This document shows positions 29,201 through 42,700 of a stretch of 64,000 bases of DNA, in pieces. The DNA is taken from NCBI GenBank assembly GCA_000934455.1, contig KN889392.1, forward strand, positions 1-64,000, read 5' to 3'. The notes under the pieces are model-generated. The model saw only the letters and a program-made list of their open reading frames with translations, ran no database searches and had not been told where the DNA came from. The translations under genes were made by a program, and so were the position numbers. Numbering within the stretch: the first letter of the stretch is position 1; every line of letters starts with the position of its first letter. Source of the stretch: Apostichopus parvimensis. Lineage: Eukaryota; Echinodermata; Holothuroidea; Aspidochirotida; Stichopodidae.

Positions 29201-32200
29201 TTTCTCTTCAATTGCTGTTTGCGGTTGTTTTCTTTGAAAGTAGATTGATCATAACTGTAGATAGTTGACAAATATTCGATGACATCCTGCTGTTAAAGTC
29301 ATTACTCGTAATGTTATCATATTTCCTGAGAACGAGAAAATCATGAATGCTTCAACCTCTATTTTGCAGCTTAAGATTTTTCAGATTTTTATTTTATTTG
29401 AAGGCAGTTTGCAGCTTTGGAATTTGCTATTTTTTTAAGGCAGTTTGGTGTGCTGGAAATATTCAAGCCATAAATATCAAACGGCATCATGATATGTCAG
29501 TCATGTTTAATAGACAAAAGTTTAGTGTTGCGTGCACTATCTTGGTACAAATCAATTTAGTTTATAAATATTCGTGAGTGTTGTTGTACTTAGTAGTATT
29601 TACAATATATTTCATTCACTTTTCTTCAATTAGTATTTTTTGTTCAGTGTGTCTACGCAGACACACGCTACCGCCTCTTGATATTATAGAATGTAAGTGG
29701 ATGTAATACTCAATAAGTCTGGTTTGCAACTTTCTATAAATTGTCACTTGCAGTCTCAGAGAAGAAATGTTGAAACAAAAGTCTTATCCCAAAAGCGAGA
29801 AGTGTCTGGGCCATCGCTCAGTTAATTGACCTCAAAACAAGTCTTAGCCCAAAACCAAGTACTGTATGGGCCAGATAATTCAGTTAGTAGAACTTAAAAC
29901 AAAACCCCCAAACCAAGAACTGTATGGACCAGATAATTCAGATAGTAGACCTCAAAACAAGTCTTACCCCAAAACCAAGTACTGTATGGGCCAGATAGCT
30001 CAGTAAGTAGACCTCAATACAAAAGTCTTACCCGAGACTAAATACCGTATGGACCAGATAGCTCAGTTAGTAGACCTCAAAACAAGTCTTACCCCAAAAC
30101 CAAGTACTGTATGGGCAGATAGCTCAGTTAGTAGAACTCAAAACAAGTCTTAACCCAAAACCAAGTAATGTATGGGTAGATAGCTCAGTTAGTAGACCTC
30201 AAAACAAGTCTTACACCAAAACCAAGTACTGTATTGGCAGATAGCTTAGTTGGTAGACCTCAAAACAGAAGTCTTACACCAACCAAGTTTTGTATGGACC
30301 AGATAATTTAGTTAGTAGACCTCAATACCAAAGTCTTACCCCGAAACTAATTACTGTATGGGCCAGATAACTCAGCAGACCTCACAGAAGACTATCTGTA
30401 TTCCTAAGGTCACTGGTCTGTATTCAGTAGTTGTCCAAAATTGTTTGCAGTTTTGCAAAGAATTTGTTTGGCCATATGTTTTTTATAGTCAGTTTTCTGT
30501 TCTCCTTTTACAAAATGTCAGTAAGAGCTAGTGGATACTAAATTCACTCATTTTAATAGTTCCTTCTACTACTATTGGAGTATGAATTATTGATCAGGAT
30601 CTTGTATCTCATACAGTATCATATGTATACTCAAACATTTTCGTCAAGAGGGTTTCCCTTTTTACCCGGCAAAAGATTTTGTTCCAAACTGCTGGAGCAT
30701 GTTTTTCAACAGCGTTCCTTTACATTTCATATCTAAATGTTATGACAGTTTGTCAAAACAGATAAAAGTTCGGATAACTTTATTGATGACAGGCTCGTCT
30801 CTGAATCTTCTTCCATCGATGGAAATAACTCGGCCTGAGACTGGACAAGTTTTTTTTTCTCGTCTCGGAAAGTACCAAAGCTTGCTGTTGCTGCTTCGTC
30901 TTCTTCTTGATCTTCTGCAGCTTCTTTAGAATCCATTCTCGAGACGGCTAACGGAAACAGATAATGGATGTTATGTAAAACTCACGCAGAGTCAAAATGT
31001 GTGATCAAATGTCACCTCATTTCCTTCTTGCAGTTCGTCCTGGACTCTGTGGCTTATCGTAGTACTCAGTTGATGTTCCACACTATATATAAGGGCCTGG
31101 AGGATGACGACAGGTTTATCGTCCTACGCTGTAAGTTGACCCTACTCCTCTGAGGGTTGTCTATTTAATGTCAAGTTGGGCAATTTAGTGGGTCAGACAG
31201 AGGTCAACAGAGTACTTACTACTCTGCTAGTCGTTACAAATAGTTCACCATTTGTAGGTGATGCCCGAGGGTTTTTAATAAGATAAGATAATCTTATTCC
31301 GAGTAACGGCATCATCTCTTTTTCTTACGTTCCTCGTTGATGACATCTTTGTTTAGAATCCTTTCCCTTAAAAAAGTGAAAACCAAAGCACTTTCTTCTC
31401 TATAAACCCTCCATCTCAAGTAAATATGTTCCATATCGCCACAATTACTTTCACAAATTGCCCAAAAAACACAAGAAAAGATTCAATTTTCTTGACAATT
31501 TACATAATCGAGAGGATGAGTCATTGACATTGTAAGTTGATGTCTTTGTGGATAAGTACACGACCGACTGGAGCCTTAACACCGACGACGTGTCTGGGCT
31601 CGGGCGAGAACACCCGCAATGAATATTTTGATTGTTAATGTTACGATTCAAGAATTTAAAATACCGCTCTGAATCTTGAGCAGTTCTGAAGTGCTCGCTT
31701 AATCAAAACCAGAACACTGCTGTTTAAGCGTAAACCTGACATAAAAATGATAAAACTATTCTGGCGATGCACACTGTGGTATACAATGCCATCTGTTTTA
31801 AGTGACCCGATGCACCAACTGGTGAAATCAGGGAATACAACATTTTGTTAACCAATGTTTGAATGCATTAATATTATTTATAATGTAATCAATTGCCAAA
31901 GACAATAGGTATGAAGGTTATTTACCTTCCAAAAGTAAAGGGTAAAAAAAATTGTACTGTCATACATTTCAGTAAAAAGGTTAATGTGCTCTGACTGATA
32001 CCAACTGATGAAGTTGTTCAGGAATGATTTTGCAAAAGATTTTGAAAAACAATGTGGAAACTCCCAGACATATGTACTAACGAAATTACTTAATTACTGC
32101 CTAAAGTGATGGCGTATTTGGCTTTTGCTTTTGGCTTAGACCGTGTAAAGTTTTGTCAACATTAATTATTGAGAGAGAGATGACAGTGAGAGAGAAAGTG

Positions 32201-35200
32201 GAGGTATGGTTATGCAAAAGGCTGGTCGCATTCATACGGTAAAGGTATAAAAGTTATATGGCTTGGACGTTGCAACGTAAGTACGACCTAGTTTGGACGC
32301 AGACAATATTACAAGGTAACAACTTTACACAAATCAGAAGGAAATACTGGTAAACAATAACAGTGGAAAAGTGTTTGGTAGAGTAGAACCTAGCTTCTTA
32401 ATCTTTTTGCTATCCACACCCCTCCCCAAGACCTTGAGAGAATCACCTGTGACATCATCCAAACGTTGGACCCGAGGTCAAGGTGGCACTCTCAGGCTTT
32501 TCTGACTGTCCCAAAAGCATTTATAAAGTCAGTAAAATGTTGAAGGACCCAATATTTTAGTGGACCCCTGTAGATCACTTTATCCTCATGGACACCCACC
32601 CCCCTAAAAATGATCATAATAATAACCCTGGACCCCTAGGTTTGAAAAAAGATCCGATTGAAAAACAGTGGAGATAAATCTTTAGGACGTTATTGAGCTA
32701 AATTCAATATAACTTATTGACTTATATTTATTTACTTTTAATTGATTTATATTTATTGACTTAATTAATTCTTTCTTTTTGTAGCTTTGGAGGTGGTAGA
32801 GAAACTATTGGATGTAGATGACAACATCGATGTGTTAGAACAGTGCCTTGAACACAAAGTCTATGAGACAGTTATAAAGCTGTTGCATATTCATGATATT
32901 CAACTACTCCTGGGGGCATTAGAACTACTCCTGGTAATGTCTGAGAAAGGTGGCAGCTTCTGCACGTTTATATGTAAAGTGGATCGGAGTATAGGTAAGT
33001 AGCCTATGGTACACCCCGTCTCCCCATTCCGACCCCCCCAAACTGCACCCCCCAATCCGAGAATGTCGGCTGCATAACTTGATGTGATGTATGCGTATGC
33101 TGCATGAGGATTGCAATGATTTGACCGACTTATATGCCACGTATAGGTAAGTAGCCTATGGTACACACCCTTTCCCCACGACACCCCCCACCCTGCACCC
33201 CCCAATCCGAGAATGTCCGCAGCATACTTGATGTGATGTATGAGTATGCTGCTTGAGGATTTCAATGATTTGTCCGACTTATTGCTTGTAAATACAAAAC
33301 GATAAACACAGTGATTAACTCTTGCGTGGTCATCGCTGTACGAAAATGATGATGACTCTTGATGGGCAGGTTTGCTTTCTTTGTAAGCAATGTGATACGG
33401 ACATAGTCAATATGAAAACAATTTTATTTCCCCTCCCCCCTAAAGACTCATTTAAGATCTTTACAAACATCAACAAATAACAACATCCTTTTATGAATTG
33501 CTTTTCTACATTGAAGCGGACTATGTGTAGGCACGTTAAGGTAATTGGTATTACGTTAAAAAGCACGTAGTTAATAGAGGTGTAGACTTGCCTTTATTCA
33601 TGGCACATGTACGTCCGTATTCCTGCCTTTCACATCGATATTTGATCATGTGGCTGGTTCCATTTCATATTAAATTACTTACATTTTGGAGTCTTCCAGA
33701 ATGCGAACCGAATTTAAGATTTTTCTCTGACATCTATCTTGCTGTAATCAGTGACATCAGTAACGGGTCAAATTTTTAATGGTTTTTCTGGTGGTCGGAG
33801 ACAACCGAATTTCTGTTCGAACAACCAATTTTCAGCCCTGGAGGTTGCCTGGCAGACGATTAGTTGTTTACATGAAATTTAGATTGCATTGTCTCTAAAT
33901 ACCCCCAAAATAGGTAAAATGATAAATTGGGAGACCATATTTCACCAAGTGTCAGTCACATAGATATGTGATTAATGTGGTAGACCTTAGCTAGCAAATT
34001 TTGTGACAGTTTTGCACGTTGAAAGAAGTCGTCAATCCTTCTCTAAAACAGGTCCATTGTCTTTTTTCTTTGATGTTTCCCTCCTAGGCACTTAACAGAC
34101 CACCTGCCCTTTTCTTCTCTTCACAGATATTCTGGTTTGCTTAGTTACTCTAGACGCGCAGGCACTCGGTGCTGATGCATTTGTTGGTATTAAGATTATT
34201 GACCCCAACCCAGAGGGACAGCATCAAGCCCCAATGTCAGGCACTCCTAGACCAGGCCTTCATCATGCCCCCACACCACCGCCACCCCACCACCAGCCGC
34301 CTCATCAAGTCACCCCGGGAGCAAAGTCACCGGCAAGAGGTAAAGCAGTCGTTTCCAAAAATAACTTTCATTTGTGATTATTAGCTGCTTGGTTTTCTCC
34401 ACAATAAACTTGCAGTGTTTCTTTTGTATTTTTTACATTTGGAAAGGATTTTCAGAAGGTTTATGTGCTTGGTACTTTTGTCTTTTGATATCAGATGTAA
34501 CTAATAAGAGTTTTGCTACAATATTTAACAGAAAAATATCGAAAAAAGGAATCATTATTCCAAGTATACCAGAGATCTTTTCATTGTGGAGATAAATCCA
34601 AGAATTTGAACTTGCGGCCATTGTGGTCCAACTGTAATTCATCCTATTTTGCAAAATTTCCATCATTGAAACAATGTTCCTGATTTGTACTGATATTGAA
34701 TGTTTCTTTATGATGATTATCAAAGAATCAAAACTCTGATTCTTGTAGTGGTTGGACAGAATCAGCTCTGATTAAGTTCGTGTTTATTGTTGAGCACACA
34801 ATCAGATTCAAATGCCATTTCCAAGTTGAGCAAAGGGGTTTTGAAAACTTCTGCCATTGATTGGACAGTCATTAACAACGTTCGAATCAATCTTTTCCAT
34901 CAGGTCATGGAACCCCAACAGTTGTTCCCCCGCCAAGTTCATCGACCCCTCCAGCTACCCCCACCTCAGCTAAGGATGCCGAAGCAGAGAGGTTTGCTTG
35001 TCAGTGGTAAGTTGGAACTTGATTTATCCAATCAATCAATCAATCAGAAGACATTTATATAGCGCCAAAGTCAACAGAAATTGTTCAAAGGCGCTATTAG
35101 CCTTGGTCATAGGTAACTTGTCACACCTACACACCAAAGTGTGCACAATTCAATCAATCTCTCCTGGGGCACCACAGTGCACCACAACCACGTGTCCCCT

Positions 35201-38200
35201 GGGGGACATCCCATAGGGTGCAGCCACAAACTGGCGCACGCAACTATATTTACAAGTTACCTCGCAAGTCCCCATTTATACACCTGGGTGAAGAGAGGCA
35301 ATGGAGATAAAGTGCCTTGCCCAAGGACACAACGCAATGATCTGGCCAGGGCTCGAACCTGTAATCCTTAGATCACCAGTCCACTGCCTTAACCACTTGA
35401 CCACAACGCCCTCCAAGACTTAATATTACAGGAAAAGAGACCAAAATGAGCATTTATGCTGTTTTTTTTAATTAAATAAAAATAATAATTTGAAATTATT
35501 TCTTTCAAGACAAAGTTGTGTAGGTATATGTGTGTAGGTCTGTGTGTACTATTTATTGCTTTCATTAGCAAATAGAGGTATGTATTGAAAGCATGTCTTG
35601 TAATTTTTTCAGAGCCCATAGTTTTACTGGTCATCAACCTCAAATGATGTATCACTCAAAATCATAAATTTTACCAATTTGTGAAGCTTTCAAATTTATA
35701 ATGCAATTAATAAAAATAGGAATTATTACAAAGATATGTTACCAAGGTTAATTATGTTACCAAGGTTACTTATCCTGTTACAGTTGTCCTGTCTGTGTCA
35801 ATTTTGGCTTAGTCTTTTAGAATGTTAGTTTTCTATTCTTTTTAGCTAAATAAACATCAACCTTTTGTTTTTTAAATAGATTTTTTGTTTTGTCCTTGAG
35901 TCTTTCCCTAACTTGTCAAGCTCTTAAGATTGTTCAATTTTGGATACTTTTCTTTGAAGTCTCAAGCAATCAGCTTACACTGTGTTTTATTACTTTACAC
36001 AGGTTAAATTGTCATGTGGAATCGAACACGGAGCAGTCTATAGGCAGGGTAGAACTTTATGGGGAGTATGTCGCAGCTTGCAAACAGTCCAAGGGTATCC
36101 AATTGCCATCGAACAACTTTGCCAGATGTGTCAGGTTTGTGGTCCTAAATATCAGAATTCATCTTTTGTGTTTTTAGTTCATTCACTGTCTTGCCCGTGG
36201 CACTTTTTCGTGAACAATCCTAGAAGTGGTGTTTTTGACATTTAAGTAGCTGTTTGTATATATCAACATTGCTTCGGAGAAAGACAACATACATTGATAT
36301 ATTTATTGAATAAGGATCACCACAGATGTCAAGTACCCTAGAGAGGATCTGTTACCTTTCAAAGAGACCAATAGCCATTGGAATTATACAAAATTGGTTC
36401 CCAAGATTTTTTTGTGCTAATTTCGGTGGATCCCACAACTACCCTGTACGTTATGCACTGAACTTGTAGCCCAACTGTAACATTTGTATATGTATATGGG
36501 TAATGTTAGTGTACAGTTGTGTGTGTAGAAAGACTTGAACAAACGATTCCTACATCTGTTAACTGATCTGTACTTCAAGACCACACGTCTTGTAAACTAC
36601 TAATATCCTACAACTTTTTTTTTAGAGAAACGCGCAAGCAATGCTATCTCCCAAAGTTGTTTATAATTACTTTTTTGTTCTTGTGAGTGTTTTATTTTCT
36701 GTCATTGTGACTCCGTTAATATATAGCTGTTTGCATGTACACTGTTCCTCGTAACTTGATCCTGTTGTCCCCCTCTTATCCGTACAGGTTATCTTATCCA
36801 CATGTGGGCATGAAGAAGGTAGATACAGGCAGCTCAGTGCAATATCATATAGCTGGCATAGCAAAGAGGAAGAACCCACAACCATTTAAGTGGCAACCAC
36901 AACCACTTTCCAGTGGTAAGTAGTACATGTTGCACCTGTAGATTAAAAACGAATCTTGTGTACCCTAACACACAAATTACATGCAGAACATAGAGCCTAA
37001 GCTTTCAGACATATTATCAATCATATATTGGTATTTTTAAAATTTGGATTTTTACTTGATCATCCTGAAAGCTTTTGTGTCTTTAATCCGTTATAGGGCT
37101 GAGTTTTGGGTGATTTTGCAGATTTTGACTGTTTTGTAATCTGGACGTAAATCTACCGGTGTTGCATATCCAACAAGATTAGCATAATCAGAGGTACACA
37201 AATTGACGGAGAGGTTTGGTTGCATCATCACCCCCCCCTTCAGACTCAGATGGGTGTCAATGATAAAGATATATGTACAGATCAAAGAAAACCCTAGAGA
37301 TGTTTTCCATGTTTGTTCTTTTCATAAAATGTTTGGTAATTCTCACCACTTCTCTCTTTTTCAGCGCTGAGCAGCAACTCAAGACCGGCTTCAACCATGA
37401 TGGCACATCTTGCTTCCAAACATTCACCATCTCCTAATGTATCTCCCAGTCCACCACCAGTAAGGAACCTCAGTTACACGCCAAGTGGTACCCCTAACCA
37501 GAGAGCTCCACCACCACCTTACCATCCCGGTCAGGCACCAGGCTACCCTCAGAACTTTCCCCACAGTTCACCACAGGTGATGAATGGTCCTATCAGTAGG
37601 ACAGGGTACCCTCCTGGTCAACACATACCGACGTCTACTACTGCTGTTGGGGCACCTTCGCACCAGTTGGCCCAGCAACATCCAAGTAATGGTCCAGTAC
37701 AACGTGAGAACCTTCCTGGAGGTCCAACGCACAATCAAGCTAACCTTGTCATCAGTGGTGTGAATATATTAGCACAGTCAGGGCCTCAGCAACAACAATT
37801 AACTGGTTCACAGAACTACGCAGCCGGACCACAGGGTTCTATTAGGGGACCACAAGTTCCATATGGTGTGCCACAAATTGCTTTAAGTGGTCCACCAGGC
37901 AGGCCACAGCTAATGCCAGGAGTACCTCAGGTCCAACTGAGTGGACAGCAGCAAGTGACATTGTATCGCCCACAGGTTCAGGGGGACAGTCCCCATGGTC
38001 AGTTTGGTGGCCCTCATAACGTCACGTCAGGCGGTCAGAACAGTGTAAATTCAGTCGAATCTCAGAGTGTGCCTCCTCCAAAGGTCCAAGTCACCAAACA
38101 AACAATCCCACACGGTGGTGACGGTAATATCGTGCTTCAACGGGCACCCGAGCATGAACGTCCGGTACAAACCACGGACACACAAGAGAAACAGTCTGGA

Positions 38201-39745
38201 CCTACTCCAACCCCTGCTCTTACTACAAATATGCCTCCTCCTGTAACAGAATCATTAGCAACCACAACTGCTGCAATACCACAACAGGCTCCCTTAGAGG
38301 ACACCACAGTTGCCTCATCAACACCTGCTGCTGCACCCCAATTATCTCCCGCTGATGGGGTGACAGACCCTCCTCAGCCACCAATTCCACCTCCTTCAAA
38401 CCCCATGATTGATGCCTTGAGTCCTACTGGTATAAGTACACCATGTCCTTCAAGTAGCCCTGTCTCCACCAAAAGCCAAGTAGACAGCGAATCTGTCAGC
38501 AACGAAACGGATGGTGATACCCCAGGACAGGTAACCAAGAAGTCTGGCAACCCTGCAGACTTGCTGGATGGAGAGGTTAGAATCCAGAAAGTGCCCAATG
38601 CTCATATTGATGAGACAGATGGCCAGGAGAAATCCAGTGAAGCTCCTAATACGAACAGTGATCTATCTGTTACAAGCGATGATCCGGTAGCCCCTCAGGG
38701 TACCCAGGATAAAGAGGAGCGCCCAGCCATCTCTGAAGCAATAAAACCGGCTGTGGTACCCTGTCCTCCAGTAGAGGCTAAGTTCACCACCTCCGGCAAC
38801 AAGATCACGGTCTCGATACCACCACATCCACCACTACCTACTGCTGCTCCCTCGGTTCTTCCTTCGACTACAAACTCAATAACACTCGTTCATACCAACC
38901 CCGTCGTCCACCAAGTGGTTCCTGCTAGTGGTGCCACGATTCAGAATGTCCTGGTGCCTTCCCAAGGGATCGTCCTCAACGTTCAGCCCGTCATGCAAGG
39001 ACAGGTACAGATAGCTTCTGGTCTCAACCTTCAGCCGAAACAGGGCCCGAGACAGCCCATAAACATTCAGCCAAAGCCAATCCAACCCAAGCCAGCGACT
39101 TTCAACCAGTCTGGTCAGAGTGGTCAACAGAAGCAACCGCAAGGCATGCCAACCTTGCCACCGCAGACCAGTGTCAACATCCACATGCCTTCAACTCAGA
39201 CCATTAGCATACAGCCCAAAGCTACGTTATTACATCAAGGGCAGCCTGCTATGATGACTCTACAGCACCATCCGGGTATGCAGACACAACAGATCGTCTT
39301 GGGGCAGAGTTTCGTGGTTAGACCCCCTGTCAACCAACCTCACACTCAACAACAACAGATGGTTCAAAATAATGTCAGCAGACCCCACTTTGTGGCTAAC
39401 ATTCAAAACCGTTTGCCTTTTTCGCAGGGACCTGCCATGGTGGTCACCACACCTCCTATTACCAGCGGTAACTTTCAGCAGGGCACGAGGAACCCTCCTA
39501 TGGTCAGTTACGGCTGTACCACTGGTACCTCTCAGAGTCTCAACACTGATGCACCATTGATCAAAAGACTTCTTCAGCAAAACTCCCCTCTTTCTCCACC
39601 AAGACAGGGGTCTACACAAGGTTCCATTCCACAGCCTCAGATGCAGCTTGTGCAATCACAAGGACAGCTGTTAGCTGTGAATGCTTGGGCTCAACCCCAG
39701 CAGAAGCAGGGCCTGGTCAACATTGCACCCAGACCAATGCCAGGA

Positions 39746-39784
<39 letters not shown>

Positions 39785-42700
39785 TATAATCCACAACTGA
39801 TGGTCTCCATGTCCAACCAGACTCAAGCAATGACTCAGCCGCAGTTAGCCGTCAGTTCCGTGCAATATAACAACAACAACCAAGACCAGTGTTCACCAGG
39901 TGACTTAGCCTCCCCTACCTCAAGTACTTCTTCGACTTCAAAATCCAAGAAGAAAAAATCCAAAGATAAACATCGCACTTCGTCGAAGAAGAGTAAGAAG
40001 AGTAAGAAACACTCGAAGAGGTCTCATTCCCCAGCGGGGAGTAGAGACTCTACCGTAGACAGCATTATGTCAGAGACTGTGAGTGAGGCCAATCCCAGTG
40101 AATGTAGTCAGGATAGCCTGGACCATCCCATCGTTGTCCCTCAGACGCCAGACATCAATAACCCGCTTAACACTAATTTCACAGGCACAATACCTGCCGC
40201 CAAGGGTATCAACAGTATGAACTGTAACGGTGACGAATTTCCATCCGAGAGCCCCCAGAAATCACCAAAGAGAGCCAAAGCCAAGTCTCCCAAACCATCA
40301 AAAAAGGAAGAACAGACACCAACGAAAGTATTAAACGGCGTCGGAGAAGAGGTCATGATTCCAGTGGAGGCCAAAATTGAAAGAATTGAAAATCCAAACC
40401 ATATTGATTATCAGAAGAGTAAAGTTGGAGGATACATCAGATCAGCTTCCGCGACCAGCGACACCCGTCTTGCCAGCCCAGATGCTGCCAGTGACCTCGG
40501 TAAGACAGGACAATCGCCAGCGAATTCCATCTCGGCATCGCAACATCAAAACGATGTATCAATATTAGGAAGGAAGGTGGGAGACCCATCCAAGAAGGTA
40601 CTCCTGAACAATTTACATCCTTCCCTGGATGACGTGGGTGATGTCTCAAATTACTTAGGAGACAAACTCTCAGACGACGGTGGCATTCGATCGATCGATC
40701 TGAATGAGAAGCACCTGAAGAATAGCAAGGACGTGGAGGCCTCTGTAGTGAACCATATCATGAACGGACAAATGACCAAAGACATTCTTCAAAAGGAAAT
40801 TAATGCTGCCATCGAGGACAAAGTTAAAAACGAAATTGTGAAAAGTATAACAAGGATAGAAAATATGAAATCGAACAATCTAGTCGGGGAAGACTCTTTC
40901 AAGGACAACAAGAAGCTGAAAAGTGAGAGTGCCGTGAACGATCTATGCCTCAGAGTTGATGATGGCAGGTTGGTGGCAGGTGGCAATACTAATGGACCAA
41001 TCAAAGTCATGGAAAATGGGGATCTCTCCCCACCTGTGGAGAAAAACTTTTTAAGTAACGGTCTGTTAGGTAATAAGAACGCTGACGTTCAAAAGTCCCA
41101 TAGTGTATCATATAATATCCACACGTCATCACCCACGCCCAACGGTCATCTGGACATATGTCCAGACGTCCTCAGTCCCAATACCTCCATGTCTAGTTCA
41201 CCTATCGGGTCACCGCTGCCATCCGACCCGAGCCGAACCGGGGGTCCGGTTGGATCTCAAGTACAGGTACCCTTGTCACCGATGGGTAAAGAATTGGCAT
41301 CCGGGAACCCAGACCCGCAGAGAGGGGTGAAGAGGACAGCAGAAGAGATGGCGAGATGCGACACGCCCAGCAGTCTAGGCAGTGGACCACTTTCTCCCCC
41401 ACCACCGCCTCCTCCTGTACATGAACCAAAGAAGAGTAAGAAGAGACGGTCTTCATCTAGCTCCTCATCCTCCAGTAAGAGGGAGAGGAGATCATCAGGG
41501 AAGCACTCCGACAAGCACAAGCACCAGCAGTCCCAATCCAGCGCCAATCCACTCTCGTCATTCTTCGTCTGTGAGTGGAACGGCTGTCGCAAGTGAGTAC
41601 TTTCATCAGAGATGTTTAAAACAAACTTGGGTGGTGTTTTACTACATCATTTTCCTAAATCAGCTGGGGGATAAAGAATTTGCAACCCCTCCCCCCCTCC
41701 TCCTCACCACCACCTACATTTGAAATTATGTGCACAACCACTGTTTCCTTGAAGTTGTTAGCTATGGATTGTATGGTAGGCACATGTCAGATGATATAAA
41801 CTTAAATGTATGTATGTATTTTAGATCCTCCTGCAAGCAGGAACTCGCCATGAAGCCTCATTGGCTTATCAACGCGGCAAGCTGACCGAAGTCAGTCTCT
41901 TAGATTCATATTTAACGTCCATGATTATGAATTGTCAATTGTCAACAACTCTGTAACTGGACGATATACATTAATCTTGGAGTGACTCGAACCGGGGACC
42001 TTGTGATTGGAAGGCACCGACGTTAACCACTGAGCTAACACTCCTGAGCTAACACACTGAGCTAACACTTAAATCATTAACCAAAGATGATAATGTAAGA
42101 TGCCTGGAAAGCTATGGAAACTATCATGTTGTCATGTTTTTAGTATCTTTGTAATTTTTTGGAAGATTTATTTACCTTTTTCAAGATATCACTACTTTTA
42201 TTCTCCTACATTACCTTTAAATGCACTCTATCATTTTCTGTAACGGAACATGTTTCCACATTTAGGGAGTCCAAATTAAACACTTATTAGTAGGAAAGTC
42301 AGAATGCAGCTCGCTAAGAGAACGAACTGAACCTTGCATGAAATTTCTCTCAATTACAGAACGCTATCTTCTGCCAAGTCACTCCATGTCCATGCTTGCA
42401 AGGAACATGTCATAACTCCAGCTTACAGGGGTACGTGCGAATGGGAAGGCTGCGACAACATCAAAAGACAACGTTGGTCCACGGTCACTCACGTCCAGGT
42501 AAGATTCACTTTGACCAATGTCACACAGAACCTTCTCTGAAAGATGGTGTTTGCACTGAAAGTTTTATTAATGTGAAGGCTGTCACTGTTTAAAGTGAAC
42601 TTTCTTTTTGGGGGGGGGATGGGGGGGCTGAAGTCTCTCATAACTGGGTACTTTTTCATGTAAAATGATAACCACCTTCGTTACGGTAATTAAATGTTAT

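Larger units (their letters stand above)
24704..31033. other. ARID2 intron 7 (6.3 kb)
   Basis: It contains an AT palindrome (24984-25013), diverged local duplications around 25020-25580, a GTT microsatellite (about 25988), the 0.63-kb duplication across the gap, a CACATAGTCAAA repeat, the 62-bp minisatellite and an antisense ORF at 30733-30936. Confidence 0.8.

Noticed and set aside
29750-30390. A cluster of tRNA genes
   Set aside because: Only an A-box-like segment is present. There is no B box, anticodon arm or acceptor pairing.
37397-41596. A 1399-codon ORF with its own ATG, as a single-exon gene
   Set aside because: It lies inside ARID2 exon 14. The exon is entered in frame 32 bases upstream of this ATG, and the ORF runs past the exon 14 donor.
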